NCBI RefSeq assembly: GCF_024749285.1
Contig: NZ_CP087196.1
Span: forward strand, 5,332,001 to 5,396,000
Length of the DNA: 64,000 nucleotides
Source of the DNA: Pseudomonas sp. B21-015
GTDB taxonomy: Bacteria; Pseudomonadota; Gammaproteobacteria; Pseudomonadales; Pseudomonadaceae
Direction of reading: 5' to 3'
Positions 52,793 through 63,754 of this stretch are shown in pieces (within the stretch, counting starts at the first letter, position 1; each line of letters begins with the position of its first letter). Made by a program: the position numbers and the translations under genes. The notes under the pieces were generated by a model. The model saw only the letters and a program-made list of their open reading frames with translations. It had not been told where the DNA came from and made no database searches.

Positions 52793-53113
52793 TCAGATTG
52801 ATAAGCCCGCAGCCGCGCTCGCCACCAGACATTCCTTGGCGCTTTTCTTGAGTTTTTTGATCAAGCGTTCCTGGCGCAGTGCTTCGCTTTTATCGCGGCA
52901 GGCTTCGGTGTAGACCAATGCCACGGCCGGACTGGACAGGAAGAAGCGCGCGCCTTTGCCACTTTGGTGGGTGGCGAAGCGGCGGACCGGATCATCACTG
53001 ATCCCGCAATAGAGCGAACCGTTGGCCGCGCGAACGAGGTAGACGAACCAGGGTTTGCTGGCGGGCACCGACGGTTCGGCGGCAATGACGGAAGATTCGC
53101 TCGAAGTGCTCAC
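52793..53113 (-). CDS. GIY-YIG nuclease family protein
   Basis: 106 residues containing the GIY-YIG pattern ([17 protein letters not shown], then the Arg of [10 protein letters not shown] and the Glu of [15 protein letters not shown]). Short stand-alone UPF0213/YhbQ-type member; YhbQ has been reported to have nuclease activity. No partner gene is obvious. Confidence 0.88.
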   Translation of the reverse strand: MSTSSESSVIAAEPSVPASKPWFVYLVRAANGSLYCGISDDPVRRFATHQSGKGARFFLSSPAVALVYTEACRDKSEALRQERLIKKLKKSAKECLVASAAAGLSI

Positions 53114-53153
53114 GTGACGATCAAGGCTTGAAAGAAAACAAGCCGCGATCTTA

Positions 53154-53624
53154 TCAGCGACTGGCCTGGAATGCCTTCAGCCCCTTCAACGCCTGGGCCC
53201 GAACGGCGTTTCTCACCGCCGGGGTCCAGCCCAACAACAGCCCTTTGAAACCCAGCGCCTGACGGGACCAGCGCCACAGATCAAAACTGTCGTGGTGCTC
53301 ACAGATTTTGCCGTCGCGAAACACGAAACGCGCCTGAATGTCGTTGACCACTATATTGCCGGTCTGGCTGAACAGGTACGTCGCCACCCAATGGGCACCG
53401 CCGGTGCGCTCATCGCTGCGCACGTTATCGAAGGTCAGGGAGAAATCCTTGGCCCGGGTGGTGAGCATGCGCCACATGTCGCCGGCATCGCGCCCGCGCA
53501 GTTCGCCGAACGCCGGATCACTGAACACCACGTCGTCGGTGTAGCAGGCGCTCATGGCTTCGGCATCCAGTCGCTGGAAAGCTTGGTAGAAGCGGGTGAT
53601 CAAGACGTTGTGGGCATCACTCAT
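53154..53624 (-). CDS. NTF2-like (SnoaL) family protein
   Basis: 156 residues with an alpha+beta cone fold pattern ([29 protein letters not shown] ... [21 protein letters not shown]). Members include isomerases and many uncharacterised proteins. A functional assignment is not possible from sequence. Confidence 0.85.
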   Translation of the reverse strand: MSDAHNVLITRFYQAFQRLDAEAMSACYTDDVVFSDPAFGELRGRDAGDMWRMLTTRAKDFSLTFDNVRSDERTGGAHWVATYLFSQTGNIVVNDIQARFVFRDGKICEHHDSFDLWRWSRQALGFKGLLLGWTPAVRNAVRAQALKGLKAFQASR

Positions 53625-53751
53625 GGACAGGCTCCCTCTGGATGTGCAAATAGATGCGCAAAATGGCTACGAAAGATTGCCTGCACGATAGTCAACAAAT
53701 GCGCGGAACACTATCGACATTCGTGGCCCGAATACCGACACTGCGCCAGTG

Positions 53752-55044
53752 TCAGACTTTCTCGCTTTGAACCTGAACGTATAGCGAACGCCCGGCACCG
53801 AGTCCGGCGATGATCGCGCCGAGGCCGATCACGCCGAAAATCCAGCCCAAGGCGCTCCAGCCGCCGGTCCAGTCATGCACCACACCGACCGCGAACGGGC
53901 CCATGGACGCCAGGGTGTATCCGAAGCCCTGGGCCATGCTCGACAGGTTGGCCGCGACATGAGCATCGCGCGAGCGCAGCACGATCAGGGTCAAGGCCAG
54001 GCTGAACGTAGCGCCCTGCCCCAACCCCAGCAGGATCGCCCAACCCCACAGGCCATCGATCGGTGCATAGAGGCAACCGAACAAACCGCCGAGCGTCATT
54101 GCCATCACGATCACGATCGCCAGTCGCTGATCCTTGCCACGGGTCGCCAGCCATGGCGCTGCCAGCGAGCTGATCAACTGGACAATCACCGAGCCCGAGA
54201 GCACCAGACCGGCCTGCGTCGGTGTCAGCCCCCGCCCGATCAGGATCGACGGTAGCCAACCGAACACGATGTAGGCCAAAGAAGATTGCAGGCCCATGTA
54301 CAAGGTCACTTGCCAGGCCAGCGGATCGCGCAACAGGCCTCGGACTCGATAGGCAACGTGATGCGCGCCGTGTTTCTGACCGACTTGCGGCAGCCAGAAA
54401 ATCGCCGCGACCAACGCTGGAACCACCCAGAAGCCAAGACCCAGGGCCCAGCTTTTGTCGAAATGTTCGCTCAACGGCACGGTTGCCCCTGCCGCCATGG
54501 CCGCGCCCAGGCACAGCGCCATGGTGTAGACGCCGGTCATGGTGCCGGCCTGTTTCGGGAAGTCGCGTTTGACTATGCCGGGTAGCAGCACGCCGATCAC
54601 CCCGATACTGGCGCCGGCCAACACGCTACCGGCGAACAGGCCGACCTCGCCGAACGAACTGCGCAAAATGATCCCGCCGGCCAGCATCAGAAGAACCCCC
54701 AACACCACCCGCTCGGCACCAAAACGGCGCGCCAGCACCGGCGCCAATGGCGCGAACAGACCGAGGCAAAGCACTGGCAAGGTTGTCAGCAAACCGGCCT
54801 GGGCCGCCGATAACTCCAGCGTCTTCGAGACCTCGCTGAGCATCGGCGCCATGCTCGACAGCGCCGGTCGCAGGTTCAGCGCCACCAGAATCAGGCCGAG
54901 CAACAACAGCCACGGCCGCCTCAGAATCGGATGACGTTGCTGGACCTCTGCATCATCGGCCTCGGCGTCGATCAGCAACTCTTCGAGCTCCGCCGTGCGT
55001 TTTAGCTCAGTGATGTTGCTGTTGCTGGCCTGCTGGCTGGACAT
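53752..55044 (-). CDS. MFS transporter, CynX/NimT family
   Basis: About 430 residues. A cytoplasmic N-terminal tail of about 45 residues (NITELKRTAELEELL) precedes 12 membrane segments; LNLRPALSSMAPMLSEV is the family signature after the first segment. Related carriers handle cyanate or nitroimidazoles. I chose the ATG preceded by GAGGGCGCC rather than the one 8 codons earlier that overlaps the regulator gene. It follows the FadR-type regulator gene directly. Confidence 0.85.
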   Translation of the reverse strand: MSSQQASNSNITELKRTAELEELLIDAEADDAEVQQRHPILRRPWLLLLGLILVALNLRPALSSMAPMLSEVSKTLELSAAQAGLLTTLPVLCLGLFAPLAPVLARRFGAERVVLGVLLMLAGGIILRSSFGEVGLFAGSVLAGASIGVIGVLLPGIVKRDFPKQAGTMTGVYTMALCLGAAMAAGATVPLSEHFDKSWALGLGFWVVPALVAAIFWLPQVGQKHGAHHVAYRVRGLLRDPLAWQVTLYMGLQSSLAYIVFGWLPSILIGRGLTPTQAGLVLSGSVIVQLISSLAAPWLATRGKDQRLAIVIVMAMTLGGLFGCLYAPIDGLWGWAILLGLGQGATFSLALTLIVLRSRDAHVAANLSSMAQGFGYTLASMGPFAVGVVHDWTGGWSALGWIFGVIGLGAIIAGLGAGRSLYVQVQSEKV

Positions 55045-55057
55045 GGCGCCCTCGGTT

Positions 55058-55717
55058 TCAAGGTTCATTGATCAACTGCCTCGTCAGGGCTTTGGCCCGC
55101 TCCGGGTCGCGTTGTTCCACAGCATCGAGCAGTTCGATATGCAGGTCGAACACCGCTTGGCGGCGGGGAGTGACGTTCAGGGTCTGACGCAAGTGCGCAC
55201 CGACGATGCTGGAGAAGTAGCGATACAGCTCGCTGAGGGTCGGGTTATGCGCCGCGTCCACCAGACGGCGGTGGAACACCAGATCGCAAGCAATGTAGGT
55301 GTCCAGATCGCCATGGTAGTGACTGCCGCTGACGCCTAGCGCTTCGCGCAATGCCACCAGGTCTTCATCGGTACGGCGTAGCGCCGCCAGACCAATGGCT
55401 TCGACTTCCAGAATGTGCCGGGTTTCCCGAGCCTGTTCCTGAGAGCAACGGGACAGCGCCTTCAGGGTGTCCAGCGGATCGACCACCGCTCGCAGATAAC
55501 TGCCGTCGCCCTGACGAATCTCGATCAACCCGGAAAACGCCAACACACGCATGGCTTCACGCACGGTGTTGCGGCTGATGCCCAGCTCAGTCGCCAGTTC
55601 CGGCTCGGTGGGCAAGCGCTGGCCGACCGTCCAGACACCTTGATTGATGCGCAGGCGTAACTGGTCCAGGGCCTGATCGACCAAGGATCGTTTAATTAAT
55701 GGAGAAATGTCTGACAT
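55058..55717 (-). CDS. FadR-family (GntR/FCD) transcriptional regulator
   Basis: 219 residues. N-terminal winged helix (LPTEPELATELGISRNTVREAMRVLAFSGLIEIRQGDGSY) and an FCD ligand-binding domain (RHILEVEAIGLAALRRTDEDL). The ATG giving SDISPLIKR is preceded by AAGGGCG. A perfect palindrome lies just upstream, and the MFS gene lies just downstream, so it likely controls itself and that transporter. The effector is unknown. Confidence 0.92.
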   Translation of the reverse strand: MSDISPLIKRSLVDQALDQLRLRINQGVWTVGQRLPTEPELATELGISRNTVREAMRVLAFSGLIEIRQGDGSYLRAVVDPLDTLKALSRCSQEQARETRHILEVEAIGLAALRRTDEDLVALREALGVSGSHYHGDLDTYIACDLVFHRRLVDAAHNPTLSELYRYFSSIVGAHLRQTLNVTPRRQAVFDLHIELLDAVEQRDPERAKALTRQLINEP

Positions 55718-55729
55718 GGAATTCGCCCT

Positions 55730-55750
55730 TTCATCCAATCATAGGATGAA
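55730..55750. promoter_or_regulatory. Candidate FadR-family operator
   Basis: Perfect inverted repeat TTCATCC-N7-GGATGAA, 12 bases upstream of the regulator's ATG. It overlaps the ribosome-site region and probably the transcription start. Autoregulation is inferred. Confidence 0.65.
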
Positions 55751-55830
55751 TTTTCTGACATGTTAGTCAGCTTCGTCCGAGAGGACAACCGCCTAGGGTT
55801 AGAAGGCAGGAAACGGAGCGGGATTTTCGA

Positions 55831-55859
55831 TTGTTAAAATTACCCTTTAAGGGTAATTT
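55831..55859 (+). promoter_or_regulatory. mqsRA promoter
   Basis: -35 TTGTTA (55831-55836), 17-base spacer, -10 TAATTT (55854-55859), with the mqsR ATG 24 bases further. The spacer and -10 are covered by the palindrome described separately. Confidence 0.6.
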
Positions 55860-55860
55860 T
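55836..55860. promoter_or_regulatory. Palindromic operator of mqsRA
   Basis: Perfect inverted repeat AAAATTACCC-N5-GGGTAATTTT. Its centre ACCCTTTAAGGGT resembles the E. coli MqsA site (AACCTTTTAGGTT), so binding by the MqsA antitoxin is likely. Confidence 0.75.
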
Positions 55861-55882
55861 CATCTCAGAGTTGAAGTGTCTT

Positions 55883-56194
55883 ATGGAAAAGAACACACCT
55901 CACTACGACTTGGCGGTGGTCAAGGCGGAGGTTGCCAGGATGGGGGTCCACGCTTTTACTAACAAAGCATTGGAGACAGGCCGGAGCATGGGACTCACTT
56001 ACCAGAGCATGCAAAAGGTCATTTATGCATTGGAGAGAAGGATGCTCTACAAATCCATGACCACTTATTTGGATCACCGAACCTGGCAGGACGTCTACCA
56101 CACGCAACTTAATGATCAGGAGATTTACATTAAAGTGACCTACTGCCCCGGCGGTGGCGCCCCAGTGATCTCCTTTAAGGAGAAAAACCAATGA
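55883..56194 (+). CDS. mqsR: MqsR-type mRNA interferase toxin
   Basis: 103 residues that match the MqsR family (E. coli MqsR 98): EKNTPHYDL at the start, YKSMTTYLDHRTWQDVY in the middle and VISFKEK at the end. The residues equivalent to the catalytic E. coli Lys56, Gln68 and Tyr81 are present as Lys57, Gln69 and Tyr82. E. coli MqsR cleaves mRNA at GCU. Overlaps mqsA by 4 bases. No strong ribosome site precedes it. Confidence 0.93.
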   Translation: MEKNTPHYDLAVVKAEVARMGVHAFTNKALETGRSMGLTYQSMQKVIYALERRMLYKSMTTYLDHRTWQDVYHTQLNDQEIYIKVTYCPGGGAPVISFKEKNQ

Positions 56195-56679
56195 ACATAC
56201 GGCAATGCATGAGCTGTGGCGCCCACGACGGCATGCATCACTTCGTCGATCGCAGTCTCACCGTCAATTACAAACAAATGTCGCGACTGGTGCCTGATCT
56301 TGCTGGGTGGGAGTGCAAGGTGTGCGGTGAAATCATCTTCGATGACACCACAGACAGCGCCCAGCGATATGTCGATACAGGCGACAAGCTGCTGGAAGAC
56401 TGCTTTCAAATCATGGGGTCCGAGATAAAACGTATCCGCCGCAAATTGCACCTCACACAGAAAGAAGCGGTGAAGCTACTCTCCGGTGGTGGGCACAATG
56501 CTTTTTCCCGCTATGAGCGCGGCGAGTTAGCCCCGCCTCAGCCGCTGTTTACGCTGATGCGCTTGCTTGACCGTCACCCACACCTGATGGCCGAGGTGCA
56601 CGCGCTCAGCGAGGGCGCCGATTTAAAGCAGCTGTTGGCGACACGTTATCCAGAACAAGAAACCGTCCTGACGCAATAA
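56191..56679 (+). CDS. mqsA: MqsA-type antitoxin
   Basis: 162 residues. The N-terminal zinc domain has two CxxC pairs (CMSCG and CKVCG). The C-terminal Xre-type HTH (LTQKEAVKLLSGGGHNAFSRYERGELAPP) is very close to E. coli MqsA. It is about 30 residues longer than E. coli MqsA at the C-terminus (after RLLDRHPHLMAEVHALSEG). The ATG overlaps the mqsR stop as ATGA. Followed by a 12-bp-stem terminator. Confidence 0.93.
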   Translation: MNIRQCMSCGAHDGMHHFVDRSLTVNYKQMSRLVPDLAGWECKVCGEIIFDDTTDSAQRYVDTGDKLLEDCFQIMGSEIKRIRRKLHLTQKEAVKLLSGGGHNAFSRYERGELAPPQPLFTLMRLLDRHPHLMAEVHALSEGADLKQLLATRYPEQETVLTQ

Positions 56680-56689
56680 CCCAGACAAA

Positions 56690-56719
56690 AATAAACCCGG
56701 AACATAGTCCGGGTTTATT
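56690..56719. terminator. Bidirectional terminator mqsA / aapP
   Basis: Perfect 12-bp stem AATAAACCCGGA / TCCGGGTTTATT with a 6-base loop. It can end transcription from both sides. Confidence 0.88.
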
Positions 56720-56736
56720 TCACTGCCTGGCGCCAA

Positions 56737-57501
56737 TCAATGCAGAATCTGGCTCAAGAACAGCTTCGTACGCTCGTTCTGCGGGTTGTCGAAGAAGTCG
56801 TTCGGCGCAGCCTGCTCGACGATCTCACCCTTGTCCATGAAGATCACGCGGTTGGCCACGGTACGGGCGAAGCCCATTTCGTGGGTCACGCAGAGCATGG
56901 TCATGCCGTCTTCGGCCAGGCCGATCATGGTGTCCAGAACCTCTTTCACCATCTCTGGGTCGAGTGCCGAAGTCGGTTCGTCGAACAGCATGATTTTCGG
57001 TTTCATGCACAGGGCACGGGCAATGGCCACACGCTGTTGCTGACCGCCCGACAGTTGCCCCGGGTATTTGTTCGCCTGCTCCGGAATGCGTACGCGTTCC
57101 AGGTAATGCATGGCGATTTCTTCGGCCTTGCGCTTGGGCATCTTGCGTACCCACATCGGCGCCAGGGTGCAGTTCTGCAGGATGGTCAGGTGCGGGAACA
57201 GGTTGAAGTGCTGGAACACCATGCCGACTTCACGGCGGATCGCTTCGATCTGCTTGAGGTCGTTGGTCAGTTCCACGCCATCGACCACGATGCGGCCCTG
57301 CTGGTGCTCTTCCAGACGGTTGAGGCAACGGATGGTGGTGGATTTGCCGGAACCCGACGGGCCGCACAAAACGATACGCTCGCCTTGCTTGACGTTCAGG
57401 TTGATGTCTTTCAACACGTGGAACTGGCCGTACCACTTGTTCACGCCCTGCATCTGAATAATGCCTTCGGGGCTCACTGTCTTTTTGATTGCTTCGCTCA
57501 T
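56737..57501 (-). CDS. aapP: Amino-acid ABC transporter ATP-binding protein (AapP)
   Basis: 254 residues. Walker A GPSGSGKS (47-54), Q-loop, signature [15 protein letters not shown] and Walker [13 protein letters not shown]. Closest in type to AapP/BztD, the ATPase of general L-amino-acid transporters. Start MSEAIKK chosen by fit; the frame is open for 42 codons upstream, over the aapM end. Last gene of aapJQMP. Confidence 0.93.
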   Translation of the reverse strand: MSEAIKKTVSPEGIIQMQGVNKWYGQFHVLKDINLNVKQGERIVLCGPSGSGKSTTIRCLNRLEEHQQGRIVVDGVELTNDLKQIEAIRREVGMVFQHFNLFPHLTILQNCTLAPMWVRKMPKRKAEEIAMHYLERVRIPEQANKYPGQLSGGQQQRVAIARALCMKPKIMLFDEPTSALDPEMVKEVLDTMIGLAEDGMTMLCVTHEMGFARTVANRVIFMDKGEIVEQAAPNDFFDNPQNERTKLFLSQILH

Positions 57502-57529
57502 CAGAGAACTTCCTAAATTAGGTACTGCT

Positions 57530-58627
57530 TTAGCGCTTGTGGCCAGTGTCCAGCTTGCGTTCCAAATGCATGGAATAGCGGGACATACCAAAACAGAAAA
57601 TCCAGAACACCAGGGCCGCGAACACATAGCCTTCAGTGGCCATGCCCAGCCATTTCGGGTCGGCGGCGGCTTGCTTGACGCTGTTGAGCAGGTCGAACAG
57701 GCCGATGATGATCACCAGGCTCGTGTCCTTGAACAGCGCAATGAAGGTGTTGACGATGCCAGGGATCACCAGCTTCAGGGCTTGCGGCAGAATCACCAGG
57801 CCCATGCTGCGCCAGTAACCGAGGCCCATCGCCGCCGCCGCTTCGTACTGACCTTTGGGGATCGCTTGCAGACCGCCACGCACCACTTCAGCGATGTAGG
57901 CCGACTGGAACAGGATCACGCCGATCAGCGCCCGCAGCAGTTTGTCGAAGTTCATGCCTTCGGGCAGGAACAACGGCAACATCACCGAAGACATGAACAG
58001 CACCGTGATCAACGGCACGCCGCGCCAGAACTCGATGAAGGTCACGCAGACCACACGAATCGCCGGCATGTTCGAACGCCGGCCCAAGGCCAGAACGATA
58101 CCCAGCGGCAATGCTCCGACGATACCGACGGTAGCAATTACCAGGGTCAGCATCAGGCCACCCCACTGGCTGGTCGCCACGGTGCTCAGACCGAACAAGC
58201 CACCGTGCAGCAGGAGGTAGGCAATGATCGGATAGAGCACCAGAAAGCTCAGACCGTAGATTGCCTTGTGTGGAACGCGTGCGACGAACAACGGCGCCAC
58301 GCCAATCACCGCCAGCCACACAGTCAGGTCCACGCGCCAGCGCAGGTCTGTCGGGTAGTAACCGTACATGAACTGGCCGAAGCGCTGCTGGATGAACACC
58401 CAGCAGGCGCCCTCCTTGGTGCAATCGGCGCGAGTGGTGCCGACCCAGTTGGCGTCGAGAATCGCCCAGCTCACGATAGGCGGAACTATCAGGTAAATCA
58501 GATAGAACGCGAACAGCGTCAGCAGGGTGTTGATCCAGCTGGAGAACATGTGCGCCCGCATCCACGCCACGACACCGATGCTGCTGCTCGGTGGTGGCAT
58601 GTCGGGTTTGAAAGTATGAGTCGTCAT
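57530..58627 (-). CDS. aapM: Amino-acid ABC transporter permease (AapM)
   Basis: 365 residues with an N-terminal extension and about eight membrane segments. The ABC permease EAA loop ([23 protein letters not shown]) is visible. Forms the second permease of the heterodimeric channel with AapQ. Confidence 0.92.
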   Translation of the reverse strand: MTTHTFKPDMPPPSSSIGVVAWMRAHMFSSWINTLLTLFAFYLIYLIVPPIVSWAILDANWVGTTRADCTKEGACWVFIQQRFGQFMYGYYPTDLRWRVDLTVWLAVIGVAPLFVARVPHKAIYGLSFLVLYPIIAYLLLHGGLFGLSTVATSQWGGLMLTLVIATVGIVGALPLGIVLALGRRSNMPAIRVVCVTFIEFWRGVPLITVLFMSSVMLPLFLPEGMNFDKLLRALIGVILFQSAYIAEVVRGGLQAIPKGQYEAAAAMGLGYWRSMGLVILPQALKLVIPGIVNTFIALFKDTSLVIIIGLFDLLNSVKQAAADPKWLGMATEGYVFAALVFWIFCFGMSRYSMHLERKLDTGHKR

Positions 58628-58637
58628 GCGCTTTTCC

Positions 58638-59819
58638 TTACCGCTCGATCAGCGCAATGCGCTTGTTGTACCAGTTCATCAGCAGGGAAATGCTGATACT
58701 GATCGCCAGGTACACGCTCATGGTGATGGCAATGACTTCGATCGCCTGCCCGGTCTGGTTCAGCACCGTACCGGCAAACAACGACACCATCTCCGGATAA
58801 CCGATACCGGCTGCCAGTGAAGAGTTTTTCGCCAGGTTCAGGTATTGGCTGGTCAGCGGTGGAATGATCACGCGCAGGGCTTGCGGGATGATCACCTTGC
58901 GCAGGGTCGGACCGTTGCGCAGCCCCAACGAGTGGGCGGCTTCGGTCTGGCCGTGGCTCACCGACTTGATGCCTGAACGCACGATCTCGGCGATGAATGC
59001 CGCGGTGTACACCGTCAAGGCCAGCGTCAGCGCCAGCAGCTCCGGGATCAGCACCCAGCCACCGACGAAGTTGAAGCCCTTGAGCTCTGGCATTTCCCAG
59101 TGCAGCGGCGCGCCGAAGATCAAGGCGCACAGCGCAGGGATCACCAGGAACAGCGCCAGGCCGACCCAGAACTTGTGGAACGGCACACCGGTGGCTTCGA
59201 AACGCTTGGTCGCCCAGCGGCTCATCAGCACGATGGCAACGATGGCCACGACGACGCTCACCACAAACGGCCAGAAACCGTCCGCCGCCAACGCTGCGGG
59301 CATGTTCAAGCCACGGCTGCTGACGAAGAAAGTGTCGCCGAAGTTATGGCTGTTGCGTGGCCCCGGCATGGTCAGGAACACGGCGAAGTACCAGAACAGG
59401 ATTTGCAGCAGCGGCGGAATGTTACGGAAGACCTCTACATAAACCGTCGCCAGCTTGGCAATGATCCAGTTCTTCGACAGCCGTGCCACACCGACGATGA
59501 ACCCGAGGATCGTCGCCAGGATCACACCGATAAAGGTGACCAGCAGGGTGTTGAGCAAGCCGATGACAAACACCCGGGCATAGCTGTCCGATTCGGTGTA
59601 GTCGATCAGGTGCTGAGCGATGCCGAAACCGGCGCTGCGCTCCAGAAAACTGAAACCGGAGGTAATGCCCCGGTGTTGCAGGTTTGTTTGAGTGTTGTCG
59701 AACAGGTACCAACCCATCCCGACCACGGCGACAACCGTGATGATCTGAAACAGCCACGCACGCACTCGTGGATCGCTGAGGCTGAGCCTCTGCTTTGGTG
59801 CGCCGATTGAATTTTGCAT
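58638..59819 (-). CDS. aapQ: Amino-acid ABC transporter permease (AapQ)
   Basis: 393 residues, with a long periplasmic loop between early membrane segments and the EAA loop TEAAHSLGLRNGPTLRKVIIPQALR. Lies between aapJ and aapM, 10 bases before aapM. Confidence 0.92.
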   Translation of the reverse strand: MQNSIGAPKQRLSLSDPRVRAWLFQIITVVAVVGMGWYLFDNTQTNLQHRGITSGFSFLERSAGFGIAQHLIDYTESDSYARVFVIGLLNTLLVTFIGVILATILGFIVGVARLSKNWIIAKLATVYVEVFRNIPPLLQILFWYFAVFLTMPGPRNSHNFGDTFFVSSRGLNMPAALAADGFWPFVVSVVVAIVAIVLMSRWATKRFEATGVPFHKFWVGLALFLVIPALCALIFGAPLHWEMPELKGFNFVGGWVLIPELLALTLALTVYTAAFIAEIVRSGIKSVSHGQTEAAHSLGLRNGPTLRKVIIPQALRVIIPPLTSQYLNLAKNSSLAAGIGYPEMVSLFAGTVLNQTGQAIEVIAITMSVYLAISISISLLMNWYNKRIALIER

Positions 59820-59884
59820 GAAGTGCCCCGGAAATAATGGAACAGAACATCACCCGGTGGTTGGCCCACCGGGTGATAGAACCA

Positions 59885-60916
59885 TCAGCGCACTGGTGGT
59901 GCGTATTGAATGCCGCCGTTGGTCCACAGGGCGTTCAAGCCACGGTCGATTTCCAGCGCAGTACTCTTGCCGAGGTTTTTATCGAAGACTTCGCCGTAGT
60001 TACCGACTTGCTTGACGATTTTAACCACCCAGTCTTTCGGCAGTTTCAGATCCTTGCCGTATTCACCGTCGCCACCCAGCAGACGGGCAACGTCCGGGTT
60101 CTTGGTCGACTTGGCTTCGGCTTCGACATTCTTCGAAGTGATGCCTGCTTCTTCAGCGTTGAGCATGGCGTAACCCGTCCAGCGCACGATTGCCAGCCAC
60201 TCATCGTCGCCATTACGCACGACCGGACCCAAAGGCTCTTTGGAAATGGTTTCCGGCAGAACGACGTAGTCTTTTGGCGAGGCCAGTTTGCTGCGCTGTG
60301 CGTACAACTGGGACTTGTCGGAGGTCAGTACGTCGCAACGACCGGATTCCAGCGACTTGGCGCTTTCATCGGAGGTGTCGAAGGTGATCGGGGTGTACTT
60401 CAGGCCATTGGCGCGGAAGTAGTCGGACACGTTCAGCTCGGTGGTGGTACCGGCTTGAATACAGATGGTCGCGCCATCCAGTTCCTTGGCACTTTTCACG
60501 CCCAGCTTGCTGTTGGCCAGGAAGCCTACGCCGTCGTAATAAGTGATGAAGCCAGGAAACTTCAGGCCCATGCCCGCGTCACGGGAACTGGTCATGGTGG
60601 AGTTGCGCGACAGCACGTCGATTTCGCCGGATTGCAGAGCAGTGAAACGCTCCTTGGCATTCAACTGGCTGAATTTGACCTTGGTCGCGTCGCCGAATAC
60701 GGCAGCAGCCACAGCGCGGCAGAAGTCAGCATCGATACCCACAATCTTGCCGGTAGAGTCCGGAACCGAGAAACCCGGCAGACCGTCACTCACGCCACAC
60801 TGTACGAAACCTTTCTTCTGCACTGCATCCAGGGTTGCACCCGCCTGAGCGAACCCACTGACACCGAGCACTGCGGCTGCAGTCACGATGGCCAGGGTGG
60901 ATTTCAACATCTTCAT
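59885..60916 (-). CDS. aapJ: Amino-acid ABC transporter substrate-binding protein (AapJ)
   Basis: 343-residue periplasmic binding protein with a signal peptide ending FAQA (about residue 25) and the core VQCGVSDGLPGFSVPDSTGKIVGIDADFC. AapJ-type proteins bind a range of L-amino acids. First gene of the operon, with a leader of unknown length containing an inverted repeat. Confidence 0.93.
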   Translation of the reverse strand: MKMLKSTLAIVTAAAVLGVSGFAQAGATLDAVQKKGFVQCGVSDGLPGFSVPDSTGKIVGIDADFCRAVAAAVFGDATKVKFSQLNAKERFTALQSGEIDVLSRNSTMTSSRDAGMGLKFPGFITYYDGVGFLANSKLGVKSAKELDGATICIQAGTTTELNVSDYFRANGLKYTPITFDTSDESAKSLESGRCDVLTSDKSQLYAQRSKLASPKDYVVLPETISKEPLGPVVRNGDDEWLAIVRWTGYAMLNAEEAGITSKNVEAEAKSTKNPDVARLLGGDGEYGKDLKLPKDWVVKIVKQVGNYGEVFDKNLGKSTALEIDRGLNALWTNGGIQYAPPVR

Positions 60917-62042
<1,126 letters not shown>

Positions 62043-62127
62043 AAGCTACCCATTGATCCATCCCACTACGCCGCGCCCGATTCTTGCATTACACTGGCCG
62101 GCGTATATTCCTTAACCAATTGATGAG

Positions 62128-63615
62128 ATGACCGTGCTCAAAGCACTCAAGAAAATGTTCGGTAAAAGCGAGGCTGAGCAGCTCGCGCCAGGCTCCAGCG
62201 CTCCTTCTCATACGCCCAGCCACCGCACCGACGGTAATCAGCCTGGCAGGACCGCAACCGTAGCGGCACCGAAGCACGAGCCGGTGACCACACCAACCGC
62301 CCCCTCTGCCCCGGCCATTTCCTCTGAACAGCCGCGCAGCGAAGCCCCGAAACCGGCAAAACCGCGTCGCGAACCGAAGCCAAAGGCACCGGTTATCCCG
62401 TGGAAACTCGAAGACTTCGTCGTCGAGCCCCAGGAAGGCAAAACCCGCTTCCACGATTTCAAGCTCGCCCCCGAACTGATGCACGCCATTCAGGACCTGG
62501 GCTTTCCGTATTGCACGCCGATCCAGGCGCAGGTGCTTGGCTTCACCCTCGCGGGCAAAGACGCCATCGGTCGCGCCCAGACCGGCACTGGCAAAACCGC
62601 CGCCTTCCTGATTTCGATCATCACCCAGCTGCTGCAAACCCCGCCGCCCAAAGAGCGCTACATGGGTGAACCGCGGGCACTGATCATCGCCCCGACCCGG
62701 GAGCTGGTGGTGCAGATCGCCAAGGACGCAGCCGACCTGACCAAATACACCGGCCTCAACGTCATGACGTTTGTCGGCGGCATGGACTTCGACAAGCAAC
62801 TCAAGCACCTCGAAGCCCGTCACTGCGACATCCTCGTGGCCACTCCGGGCCGCTTGCTCGACTTCAACCAGCGCGGCGACGTGCATCTGGACATGGTCGA
62901 AGTCATGGTGCTGGACGAAGCCGACCGGATGCTCGACATGGGTTTCATCCCGCAAGTGCGCCAGATCATTCGCCAGACCCCACCGAAGAACGAGCGTCAG
63001 ACGCTGCTGTTCTCCGCGACCTTCACCGACGACGTGATGAACCTGGCCAAGCAATGGACCACCGACCCGTCGATCGTCGAGATCGAAGCGCAGAACGTGG
63101 CCAGCGAAAACGTCGAGCAACACATCTACGCGGTGGCCGGCGCCGACAAATACAAACTGCTCTATAACCTGGTCAACGATAACGGCTGGGAACGGGTGAT
63201 GGTCTTTGCCAACCGCAAGGACGAAGTGCGGCGCATCGAAGAACGCCTGGTGCGCGATGGCGTCAATGCGGCGCAACTGTCTGGCGATGTGCCGCAGCAC
63301 AAGCGCATCAAGACCCTGGAAGGTTTCCGCGAAGGCAAGATCCGCGTGCTGGTGGCCACCGATGTGGCCGGTCGCGGCATTCACATCGACGGCATCAGCC
63401 ATGTGATCAACTTCACCCTGCCGGAAGTCCCGGACGACTACGTGCACCGCATCGGCCGTACCGGCCGTGCCGGCGCCGATGGTGTGTCCATCAGCTTTGC
63501 CGGTGAAGACGACTCCTACCAGCTACCGTCCATCGAGGCGCTGCTGGGTCGCAAGATCAGTTGTGAAACGCCACCGACGCATCTGTTGCGGGCGGTTGAG
63601 CGCAAGCGCCCGTAA
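62128..63615 (+). CDS. rhlB: DEAD-box RNA helicase RhlB
   Basis: 495 residues. A basic, Pro/Ala-rich N-terminal extension (about 1-105) precedes the helicase core with [24 protein letters not shown] and [10 protein letters not shown]. It is longer than E. coli RhlB (421) because of the extension. It fits the RhlB of Pseudomonas upstream of dauB. Followed by a terminator. Confidence 0.9.
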   Translation: MTVLKALKKMFGKSEAEQLAPGSSAPSHTPSHRTDGNQPGRTATVAAPKHEPVTTPTAPSAPAISSEQPRSEAPKPAKPRREPKPKAPVIPWKLEDFVVEPQEGKTRFHDFKLAPELMHAIQDLGFPYCTPIQAQVLGFTLAGKDAIGRAQTGTGKTAAFLISIITQLLQTPPPKERYMGEPRALIIAPTRELVVQIAKDAADLTKYTGLNVMTFVGGMDFDKQLKHLEARHCDILVATPGRLLDFNQRGDVHLDMVEVMVLDEADRMLDMGFIPQVRQIIRQTPPKNERQTLLFSATFTDDVMNLAKQWTTDPSIVEIEAQNVASENVEQHIYAVAGADKYKLLYNLVNDNGWERVMVFANRKDEVRRIEERLVRDGVNAAQLSGDVPQHKRIKTLEGFREGKIRVLVATDVAGRGIHIDGISHVINFTLPEVPDDYVHRIGRTGRAGADGVSISFAGEDDSYQLPSIEALLGRKISCETPPTHLLRAVERKRP

Positions 63616-63630
63616 CCCGGGCCGCAGGAC

Positions 63631-63666
63631 AAAAGGCGCAGCCGGAAACGGACTGCGCTTTTTTTT
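63631..63666 (+). terminator. rhlB terminator
   Basis: Stem GCGCAG / CTGCGC with an inner CCG-GAAA-CGG hairpin, followed by a long T-run. Confidence 0.85.
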
Positions 63667-63689
63667 CGTCCGGTTTTTTCAACAGGAGC

Positions 63690-63717
63690 TTGCCCGAGAC
63701 AACTAAAAGTCCATAAT
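63690..63717 (+). promoter_or_regulatory. dauB promoter
   Basis: -35 TTGCCC (63690-63695), 16-base spacer, -10 CATAAT (63712-63717). The -10 is inside the dyad at 63701-63730. Confidence 0.6.
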
Positions 63718-63730
63718 GGACAAATTAGTT
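63701..63730. promoter_or_regulatory. Nested dyad at the dauB promoter
   Basis: Inner GTCCAT-A-ATGGAC (63709-63721) and outer AACTAA / TTAGTT arms share one centre, about 25-55 bases upstream of the ATG. A regulator such as DauR could bind, as dauB is controlled by DauR in P. aeruginosa. Confidence 0.55.
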
Positions 63731-63754
63731 TACCTTCAGCGCCCGGAGCCGACC

